Assembly: GCF_014839805.1 (NCBI RefSeq)
Contig: NC_051138.1
Coordinates: forward strand, 3,718,983 to 3,782,982
Source: Manduca sexta
Taxonomy: Eukaryota; Arthropoda; Insecta; Lepidoptera; Sphingidae
DNA: 64,000 nt
Reading direction: 5' to 3'
Shown: piece by piece, positions 47,601 to 59,600 of the stretch
Layout: every line of letters begins with the position of its first letter
Numbering within the stretch: the stretch's first letter is position 1
Translations under genes and position numbers: made by a program
The notes under the pieces: model-generated
What the model was told of the DNA's origin: nothing
The model's input: only the letters and a program-made list of their open reading frames with translations
The model's database searches: none

Positions 47601-50600
47601 AAATAATAATATCGACCCTGTAATATATTATGTAAATACTGTCCCATTGCTAGGCACCGGCCTCTACTATTGGAGTTTAGGCCTTGTTCATCATGCTGGC
47701 GTAGTGCAGGTTGGCATACCTTCGAAATTCTTAAAAATAATTCTTAGATACGTAGTTTTCCTAACGACGTTTTCCTTCACTGTTAAAACGAACAATAATT
47801 GGTATACATTACACACGTAACTTTGAAAAGTCAGAGGTATACCCTGTAGGTTTTGAACCTACGGACCGTCGTTTCGGCAGGTACCCAACTGGAGTATCGT
47901 GCATTCCACTTTGATATATCTAGTAAATTATCATCAAACTCTTACCGCCACGATCCTGTCTCCGGGCTGTATCCTGCCGTCGCTGAGGGCAGGCTCCCGA
48001 ACCAACGCTCTGACGTAGTGTCCAAGCGCGCTGTGGTCCTCTTCCTCAGCGTGAACCCAAGGGAACCGTTGACTTTCGTCATTACTATGTCGAATTCCTG
48101 CGAAAATATATTTATTTAGATTTCTTCCATTGGATTCCGATGATATGTTATTTTGTGTTTTCTGATGATGAGATGTTTGATGAATTTTGTGTAAAAAATA
48201 TGTGTAAGTACTTTTTCATATTGATTAGTAATTATAATTATTTAATATGTAGAGTTTTAGGTAGAATATTGTTTCAGTTTCTATTTTACAAAAGTTCTTT
48301 CCTATTAATTTAGCTTTGGAACGTTTTTTTATTAAAATAAAAATTCCGCCCACTTATTTTTTTACGTCTTAATAAGACTTTTGTAATGTTAATGTTCCTA
48401 TCATTAAAGAATATAACAAAATATGTATATTTGTTATTTGATCACGGCTCCGCCCGCGTTAGAAAAGTTTTTCGAATTAAAAGTCCCGCTTTTTATTTTC
48501 TGGGGATAAAAAGTGGACTATGATTAGAATTGAACAAATTTTCAAGACGTTTAGGAGTTCCTAAGATTAGCGCGACTGCATTCAAACAAACAAATGCAGC
48601 GGGTGACTTTGTTTTATAATATATTTTTGTAGAAATTTTTAAGAGGAACAATCCCGTCATACGTCGTTGTTGCATAACTTTAACCGTTTACGCAGCGCAC
48701 GCAACAGAAGCTCTCAAAACTAATAAATTTTCTCCGTTTTTGCAACATGTTTCATTACTGCTCCGCTCCTATTGGATATAGCGTGATGATATATAGCCTA
48801 TAGCACTCCACGAACAAAGGGCTATCCAACGCAAAAATAATTTTTCAGTTTGGACCGGGAGTTCCTGAGATTAGCCATTACTGCTCCGGTCCTATTGGTC
48901 ATAGCGTGATGATATATAGCCTATAGCACTTCACGAACAAAGGGCTATCCAACATAAAAATATTTTTTCAGTTCGAACCGGTAGTTCCTGAGATTAGCCA
49001 TTACTGCTCCGCTATTAGTCATAGCGTGATGATATATAGCCTATAGCACTCCACGAACAAAGGGCTATCCAACGCAAAAAGAATTTTTCAGTTTGGACCG
49101 GTAGTTCCTGAGATTAGCTATTACTGCTCCGCTCCTATTGGGTATAGCGTGATGATATATAGCCTAGAGCACTCCAAGAACAATGGGCTATCCAACGCAA
49201 AATGAATTTTTCAATTTGGACCGGTAGTTCCTGAGATTAGCCATTACTGCTCCGCTCCTATTGGGTATAGCGTGATGATATATAGCCTATAGCACTCCAC
49301 GAATAAAGGGCTATCCAACGCAAAAAGAATTTTTCAGTTTGGACCGGTAGTTCCAGAGATTAGCGCGTTCAAACAAACAAACAAACTCTTCAGCTTTATA
49401 TAATAGTATAGATTAGGTCGCCGCTCCGCCCGCGTTAAAAAGTTTTTCCGGGATAAAAGTCCCGCTTTTTATTATCTCGGGCTAAAAAGTAGCCTATTGA
49501 AGTTGAAAAAAAAATTCAAAACCGATTTAGTTCCTAAGATTAGCGCGTACAAATTAACAAATTCTTCAGCTTTATTAGTATAGAAGTATAAATAAATACA
49601 GTTTATTCAATAATTAATTTGCTTATTTCTATTGTTGTAATGTGATTGATGTTATAAAACTTACCACCGATCCGTCATCCTGTGAGGCGTGAACAGAAAT
49701 TGTGATGTAACAAAACATTTCGGTTATAGATTTGTTGCCTCATAATTAGTTATTTAATGTAATAAATTTTATATATTTAATATTGGACCAATGTATCTAA
49801 AGAAAAGATTTGTCATGATGTAAAAGTAAATTAATTACAGGGCATTATGAGACTTAACATCTTATATCTCAGGGTGGCAAGTGCAATGGAGTGCGACGCA
49901 GTACTTTGTCATTCAAAGTTCTGTGGTGTTATTATTGTTTATGGGCGCTCGTGTCGCTTATCATCAGGCGAGCAGCTGGTCTTGTCATTCAACTGCAATA
50001 AAAAAGAAATGTGACACAAAGCAGCATAAACCATGTATGCAGCAAAACCTATCAATTTAATATGAAGAAATTTTAAAGGCAGAAATATCCATGATTATTA
50101 ATTATTTTTACGTTTTTCTTTCAACTGCGAGAACTAATCACTAACTAGATGTGAATTTAAATTCTTTACTTGCCAATACTTGTTTAGTTACCCAGATTAA
50201 AGGTGAAACAAAATGTATGAAAATGGACCTTGAGGTATCGCCTTAACATCTATGTTTAAAGTGACGAGCGCAGGAGAGTGCCGAGCGTAGTTTGTAATTC
50301 AAAGTTTTGTATGTGTTGCTATTGTTTATGGGCGGTCGTATTGCTTTATGCCGCTCGGCTCGTCGTGTCATTCAAATGCAATAAACATATAAATGTAACA
50401 AAGTAAAATAGACCATGTATACAGCAAAACTTGGTTATAATTAAATTGTCATACAGATTTTTGAGGCCATCGGGAAACTCAGCGATAATATCTATCTGGA
50501 CGTCTACTCGGAAAATCGACAACGATATATCAGAAGCGATACGACTGTACTGCTCCGAAAGTATCATATTGTTTATGGTCGACATTGTCGGATTTGAATT

Positions 50601-53600
50601 GTTACGATATAATTGAGAGTAGACTTTGACTCGATAAATGCCATAATATATCGAATGATTGATTCCTTCCTATCAAAGTATCGGCAACGGTGGCCAATCT
50701 CAACGGCGATCAGTCAAGTACACAGAAGATATTATATCAAATATCGATTTTGCGAGTAGACTCCCTACTTGATCATTCCCTCGACAGTCGTAACACATAC
50801 GATATGTTGTTCCAATTAAAGGATACTCTTTCGGAACTAAATCATTATTAATACAATAATCGTGGGACCAACAATAACCGTACTGATTAAGCACCTATAA
50901 CAAGTAATTTATTGCTACGTGTTAGTGCCGATTTTCCTTTTCCCTTTACAAAAACCGTTCCTTTAGTTACATAACTTTTCCTTAATATTATTTTATTCAC
51001 TCAGAAATAGCTTATAGAATTAATAAACTTATCAGAGCGATAAGGGATATTAATAGTTGCATAATGTTTCACTTTTATTCTTCTATAGTCGTATATTCGT
51101 CGAAGCTTCGTCTAGTATATTCGTCAAACCAACCAACGTCGACCAACACCGGGAATAGAGTTTCCCGGATAAAAAGTAGTCTATAGCACTCAGGAGTAAT
51201 GTAGCTTCCCATTATAGAAAAAAATCATCGTACCTGAGCTTAGCGCGATCGAACAAACTAACTCTTCAGCTTTATAATATTAGTTTACTTTAAATTAACG
51301 TTGACAGGAAAAAATATGATCAAATAGATTAATTTTGACGCTCAAATACTTAAATTAGAATTGTTATTCAATGTGTAGGTTTGGCTTATGGGCGGCAATT
51401 ATCTACCATCATATAACCCAAAAGCTCATTTACTCTTCTATAAGAAAGAAAGGGGAGATTTATTTATTTTTAGGACATTGACAGTCAAGGTGCTATAGAA
51501 AGGAAAAAAAACTTAAAGAAATACAACACAATCATACGTAAAGTACTTAAATGACCGCAAGTTCAAAACAAGTATTCTTTGTAAATTATCGCTTGCTTTA
51601 ACAGTGAAGGAAAACATCGTGAGAAAACCTGCTTATCTGAGAAGGCCACTAAAGGAATTTTGAGGGTGTGTGAAGTCTACCGACCCGTACTAGGCCAGCA
51701 TAGTGAACTAAAGCCTAATCCCTCTCGGTAGTAAAGGAAGCCTGTGCCCAGCAGTGGGACTGTATACAATAGGGCTGATATTATATATACGTAAAAACCT
51801 CGCATGGTAATCAGAAATGCACCGGTCACAATAACCGTAAAACTGCAAATGCTTATACGTTGGTATTATACCTTGAATAAATTAGACACAAGTGCGCGCG
51901 AGACTCCGAGAGTTGCAGTGCATTCTCATACATTATGAAAAGCCACCGTTGTACGACCCAGCGTTGTTCTTTCACAGATTATTCCTTTGGGAGTGCTCGC
52001 TAGAAAGTGCTCCGTGACGCTCTGAACCGGGGTCCTTTGTTTTTACTTTATCAGGGCGCTAATGGGTTGTTAATATTTGATACATGGTGTTCACGGCTTT
52101 TTGTTAGTGGTTTAAAAGTTTTAATGGAGGATAGTTATAAAATTAAAATGGTTAATGATACAAAACTATAGTGTATTTTTTTAGTGGGAAAATCGGGAAG
52201 CGCCTGTATTCGGAGCCCTTTTGTCTTCCTAAATGTATAACTTCTAGTGGTGAACGGTAAAGAATATTGAAATTGAAACTGACACTTTTAGTACTAATTA
52301 ACGATGATTATTTCTCATGTTTGTGAAGTCAGTAATTATCATATGGATCATCGAGCACACTGATGATATGGTCATTAATAATTCCTGCCATTATTAGCCC
52401 AATCTTCCTTTCAGTTGACAATTTGCACATGAAATAAGTGAAACAAATAATATAATGATATTAGTACCACGGCGCATCGATTTATTAAATATGTTACCAA
52501 GTCGAAACTTTATTACGGATCGATATTTTCCTAGAGTCGATTACGGGCAATCAGGTTTCCCACTCCCGTATTCGAACTTACGACCACGTTACACAACCAT
52601 AATGGTCATTCTACATTGTGAGTCATGTTTCTATGTAGAATAATTTATCATAGAGACAATGGAAACACAAGATTTTGAATGTCGTTTACGTTGAATTTTA
52701 TATTGCATTAGTCATTTATTTGAAGATTGCTAGGAACGTATATGCTCAGGTAGCAAAGTAGTTAATTATCTAGAAGTCCTGTATCGATAGATATATTGGC
52801 ATAAAAGCTGTTCAATGTCCGGTAGCCGGACATCGCATCGGTCTCCGGCTAGGGTTTAGCTTGATGCTTCTCATGATCCCGGTAGATATGAACTACTATT
52901 GAAAATAAATTAGAAATTGTTATGGTGGAATGAAGCGACACTCCTCATTCCAATCCATTTACCTCAAACTTATTCCAAATCCTCTCATTCATTAATAATA
53001 TTAATGAATGAGAGGTATAAAATGTTAGAGAATCGAAAAGATAACCGTCAAAGCATCTCAAGTATTAGCAAAAAGATCCAAGCATCAATACGAAAACACA
53101 GGAAAACAAAGAGACTGGAAGTACTAAGAGAACAAATAGAGAAAACAGGTGGAATAAAAAAAAGGACTAAAACAATTGAAAGAATACACACACTGGATAC
53201 CTAACATGAAAACCAAAAATAAGAAGATAAATGAGAACTTGACGGCAAAAAGATCATCAATAGCTAAAGTTGCGACAGAATTCTATAAGAAATTATACAC
53301 GGAAACAGAAAAAACAATATCTGCAGAAATAGAGAAGGATGCTCATGAAGAACAAATACCTTGCATACTAGAAGCTGAAGTCATAAAATCTATAAAAACA
53401 CAAAAAAGTAGCAAAGCACCTGGAGATGATAACATTTCGAATGAGCTATTGAAAGACACCTTAAGCGTGATATCTAAACCCGTGACAGATATATTCAACG
53501 AAATATTGGACACTGAACAAATACCAACTCAATGGACAAAGTCTACCATTGTCCTATTACATAAAAAGGGAGAAAGAAATGAAATAAACAATTATAGACC

Positions 53601-56600
53601 TATATGTTTAATGTCCAATTTATACAAAGTGTTTTCGAAAATAATACTTAGCCGAATAATAAAACACCTAGAAGAAAACCAATCAAGAGAACAAGCAGGG
53701 TTTCGCGCAGATTATTCTACCATTGATCATATTCATGTGGTTAAACAGATTATCGAAAAATGTAACGAATATGGCCAACATTACTACATAGCATTCGTTG
53801 ACTACAACAAGGCTTTCGATTCTTTGAATCATAACTATATCTGGAAGACGCTAGAAAACCAGGGCCTAGATAGTAAATATATAAGAATTATAACAGAAAT
53901 CTACAAACATTCGACTGCAAAGGTCCAACTTGAACAGCAAGGTGAAGAATTTAGCATTCAGAGAGGTGTTCGGCAGGGTGATCCACTTTCACCCAATCTT
54001 TTCACGGCAGTGTTAGAAAATATATTCAGAAACATAAACTGGGAAGATTTTGGAATAAATGTAAATGGAACCAATCTAAACCACCTAAGATTTGCTGACG
54101 ACATTGTTATATTTGCAGAAAAATCTAACATACTGCAAATTATGTTGCAGCAATTAGATAATGAAAGCAAGAAAGCAGGCCTATCTATGAATCCAGCGAA
54201 AACTAAAATAATGACGAACACAATGAAAGAAAACATAAAAATAGGACAAGATGTGATCGAATATGTTGATGAATATATATATTTGGGACAACTGATATCA
54301 ATAAAAGATCAATACTCAAAAGAAATTGATAGAAGAATAAGTAACACTTGGAAACGCTATTGGATGCTCAAAGAAATAGTTAAGAACGAAACGATACCAA
54401 TGTCAGTGAAAAGCAAACTGTATAACACGTGCATTCTCCCATGTTTAACTTATGGGTGTCAGACATGGCCCGCTACAAGCAAAAACAACCAAAAACTTAT
54501 AGTGTGCCAACGCAATATGGAGCGGAGCATGCTAAACATAAGGTTAAGAGACAGGTGGAAGTCCACAAAAATAAGGAGAAAAACAAAAGTAATCGATGTT
54601 TTACAAAAAATAAAAACGCTCAAATGGAATTGGACCGGTCACATTATGAGAACAAGTAGAGAAAAATGGACGAAAGATATAATGGAATGGTATCCTAGGA
54701 ATGGAAAAAGACAAAAGGGAAGACAAATTAAAAGATGGGAGGATGATCTACCAAAAGGATGGAGAAGACTAACTCATGATAGAGATGAGTGGAAGAAACT
54801 AGGGGAGGCCTATGTCGAAGGACAACCTGACCAACAAACTGGTTGCTGAAGAATAACAAGGCATTTTTTTTTTGCATTAACTGGTTCTTGTAAAATAAGT
54901 TAAAAATTGTAGTATATTTGGTCAGTGAATAAAGGCTTTTATTATTATTATTATTATTATATTCCAAATCCAGTAGTTGATTTAATTAATTCGTTGGTAA
55001 TTTATATTAAATGCCATGTATTATATCATTTCAATTGCTATCTCTCCTCCATTAGGTCTTAATCCATCACAGTAGGCTGACTTGGGTCACTTTACCTTCC
55101 AAATTCTCATATAGAATTCTCGGGTATGTAAATCTCTTAACGATGATTCCTTTCACGGTTAGTCGACGAAGAATGCACACGGAACGTTAAAATGACACAG
55201 GTGTATGCTAGGCCTATCATCGCTTACAAAATATTAAATTCGAGTTTAGAAGGATTCTGATACAGACCCCGTATTGTATATCGTAGACGGGGAGCGGTCG
55301 ATCAAGGTCCGGCAGTCGGAGGTCACGCCGGTCCGGCTCGGGGCTCGCCTCTCGTCTCCCGCGACCCTCCGACGACGAGGTGGTCGCGCTGCTCGTCGTT
55401 TGGGATAATCTGTGGAAAAATTATACGAATTACCACTGTGGGTCTGTGCTGCTGTAATTATTGGTACAGCCAGCCTACATGAGAGGTCAGCATAATTCTG
55501 AGCATCGATGGATCCAGTGTAGATATGCAGACAATATATTCGAATAACATTTTGTATTTATTGCACAACTTATTCTCAGAAATATTTTTGCCATTTTCAC
55601 AAATATTTATATCCCGTAGCAGGGATTGTACCCACAGCTCTCTCGTAGACAGCCAGTTTTAATCCTGCATGCCATGGAAGCGATCAAATAGTAAATTCAT
55701 GTGTTAGATCTGCACGTAGTACATAATAATTTCATGGTTAGATCAAAGAACGAACCTTCAAAGAACAACGCTAATAGGGATTCCCTCGCGACTTCCGTAA
55801 CATGAGAAATATCTATCCATTATGAATTTCACTATCTTTTGATTATACCATTGATATAGTTATATATCTCACAAATGTAACCAATTAGTGTTGTCAAGAA
55901 TAATTCATAACTGTTTACGATCAAATTGATGACCTTGTCTTACTTGTGAATACAGTGAATCAGATAAAATTTTGGCATTTGTATCTAAACTGAGGTGCAA
56001 AAGAATAACGATTCTGGGTTCCATCTACAGGTCGAGTAATCAAAATTTATGAGTTGTAGATGGGTTGAGTCGGAATTGTGGCTTTTTATGGCGTTAGAAA
56101 TTTCATCTCATGCCGTGTTTTCCTTATCTGATGTAAATAAAAATCCATAAGCACCTAAAGGACAGAACTCTGGCGATCCACGGTCTGAGCTTGCGTGATA
56201 ATAAGACGTAACTTCTAATGTCTCGTGATGTCCAGCAGAGTGCGGATCCATGTAGTGCTTTATAATTCAAAGTTCCAGGCGTGTTGCGACTGTTTACGGC
56301 CGACCGAGACTCTAACTAGAAGAGCTATCTCCTTTCCTTGTCATTAAGATGTATGTACCCGTTTTAAATACGGTTCAAAGTCGATACGAGCTAACTGCCC
56401 AACTCTATAATGTTAAACCGGAACATAAGTGTTCTTGGGGAATAAAGCCTATTGGCGCATAGACATTTGTAACTAACGTAACATCCAACCAGGACTTTCG
56501 CACATGACCATCCACCAAATAAAACCGTAACTAATACCAGCCCTAAGTGCTATGAAAGGTTTATATCTTAGTCCACCACGTTGATCTAGTGCGTGTAAGT

Positions 56601-59600
56601 TTACCTGGCATGCATGGGATGGCAGTTGAGCGGGTCTAGCGGTGGTAGGTGGGGGCGGGTGCAGGGTGCGCGCGGGCGGCGTCGGCGGCTCCGGCGGGGT
56701 GACGCTCTCGAGCGCGTCGGCTGGCGGCCGGCAAACCCGTAGCTCCACTCGAGCCGCTGCCGTGCGCAGCACCTCCAACGCTTCCTGCAGTAATTTATTT
56801 ATTTAAAACTTTATTGTACACCGTAAATATAAAAAACAAGACAAATTTGTATACAGATGTATATGTATATGTAATATGTCTGATCAGTAAAAGGTTTTAA
56901 GATATCATACAGGCATAGGCCAGCCACTCGGTTAGTCAGTAGGCGCTTCCTATAACAATGATTTCTTTTATCTTTTTTCTAAAAAATACTTTACGAAACT
57001 ACTTAAAAAAAATAACTAATAATTAAGCCCCCTTTAAAAACGACTAAAATAAAAAAAATACATTACCTATATACTGGTTTCCAATTTTGGCGTCATTGAC
57101 TAATTAGAATTACTAGGGAAGCTAGATAAAAATTCAAAGCAATGTTCAACTTTGCATTTTTTATGATGCAAATTGTAATCTAATGCAAATGTAGTTTGGA
57201 AACAGTTTTTATTAATAAATTATGTAGTATTGATTATACCTAAATGAATTAATGAACAGCAACATCGGTTGTTATGTTTCATTAATTTTAATTATCATAA
57301 CGCCCTGAATGAAACAGATTAGCAGAGAGTCAACGTTCATTGATGGCATTTGGAAAGTTTTATACAGATGTGTTTGTTTTAATTAAATGATATAACTGCG
57401 AGCACTTCTGAAGCTTCGGGATTAAACAGATTAATGGTGGATAAGTAATTACGGGCAGTTCAAAGGCTCGCGATACGAATGGGACATTAGCGATGTTTTA
57501 TTCGAGATATTTGTTTAATTATTTTCATTTAGTAGCAGTTTATCCTTAAATTATATATAATTTCCTTATTTGAAAAGTAAATTACGGTATCATAGACATT
57601 TTTTAAAGTCAATTAACATTAATATGCTACAGTATTTTCTTTGGTAAACACTCTGTTGTTCCTGCTAGTATTTACAGTATAGTCCAAATATGAATCCTTC
57701 CTAGACGAATTTTGGCTACGACGCAGTGCCTAATGTCAACGGCGATCAGCCAGGTACGCAGGAGATGTAGTGCGCAATACGCGCGTGCACCCTCTTTTCC
57801 TTCAATCTCATAGTTCTGATAGACCGCAATCCTACATGACCGGAGAGAGTTCAGGCACGGGGATATTACATCCCAACTTCCTGAATCTATACTGAGTAAT
57901 ATTTAAGATGGAAAAACCTATACACAAATATTTTTCACATGGCGAGGGATTCAAATCCAGGACCTCAGCGCAACTTGTACACGTGCCACATAGGCATTAC
58001 AACAACACCACTGGAGCAGTCAGTCCAAATATAAAATGGACTAAATAAGCTCGTATTGGACTTTGACGACCGCGAGCATAGCTACTACAACATTAAAAAC
58101 ACTAAGTTCCAACTTCGCAAGCAATCCATACAACATTAAAAATACTAAATACAGACTTCGTAAGCAACTTATAGCGTTAAAAATGCTGTTATATCGCAGC
58201 AAATCAATCTTTATCCATTAATGCCTCATGTATCCCTTATAAATCCGCAAAAACTATTATTAAATGGCGAACGATCTCCAGTGAAAAGTAGGGTAATCAA
58301 TTTGTCTTCACTTCAGAAATTCGCGGTCGACCTAAATGGAATGGATATTTTTCTATTGTGACTCAGAAGCGAAATGTTAACCGGATGGAATTAAATTGAT
58401 GTATAGCATTGGAACGTTTCCGAGGTAGCTGATTTTGATTGAGGAAAATGACTTTGCCCTTTATACGTTGCGTCGATATGGTTTTGATGGGTTGGGGTGG
58501 TAATACGCCGAATGAAATATGTACTCGGATTGTGCTAACCGATATTCGATGGATCAAATTACTTCTTATATTTTCTTTGTTAGCAACTGGTTGCAAGGGT
58601 ATTTTCCATATAGTTTTTGGCTTTCGTGTGATTATGAAACAAACAGCGAGGAAATGGAAAACGTCGAAGTTAGTTGCAGTTATTTATTTAGATTTTTTTT
58701 TAACTTAAATATTAAATATAAGTACATAAAAGAAACGAAAGAATCTAAATAATAGTCACCTAATCATACATTATCAAATAACAAACCTCTTTAAAACATA
58801 AGCTCCACCACACGAAATACGTATAAAACTTTAAATGTATTTAAAACAGTTTAGTTTCTACACGCAAGTGAATAGGCCTGCTTAAAGTTAGTTGTTTCGC
58901 CGAGTTATTCAGCTTAACATTCCGTATTATGCAAGCGCTATGTGTTGGTGCTAATTCAGAGGGTAGGACCGCGACTATTTTTCAAGTGACACAAACAGCG
59001 ATTGCCGAGGCTTTGGTCAAACGGCGTAAATGGCGCTATCTGTTATACATTTGCGCATTACCTTAACGTTTGGAATACTGGAGGATTTTTATTTGCGTAC
59101 TATTACTGTGCCGACCAATGCTTCAATGTAATGTATTTAACTATATGTTTTCAAACAGTATGAGTTATATAATTTTATTTCGAAAGTATTTCTAACGTCA
59201 AGTCGATAATATCGTAAGCAACATGTGTTTTAGGACTGAAAATAATTAGAAAAATACAGGGAATTTGTGAGGAAGTTTGCAAAGATGAAACAATATTACA
59301 ATGTTAGAAAAGCATTTAAATCCAAACTCAAACAAAATCGTTAATTAAATGCAAGCGTTTCTATGCTTTATTGCTTTCATAATAGGAAAGATCTACCAAT
59401 TAAACCGAGTAACACATTGTATGAAATTGCAAATTCCTAGCAAGGTACATTGTAGAATTTAATAAGCAGTGAAACGCGTTTTCATATAACTCCACATCTG
59501 CTCAAGTTTTGCAGTCGGTACAAGCATTGTTCCTAACCGTCTGTGTTAAATTGCATGAAATCGTATTCAGTTAATAGTCTATTTATCTACTCATAATATT

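Noticed and set aside
53958..54236. 92-codon minus-strand frame inside the LINE
   Set aside because: It is antisense to the reverse transcriptase active-site region.
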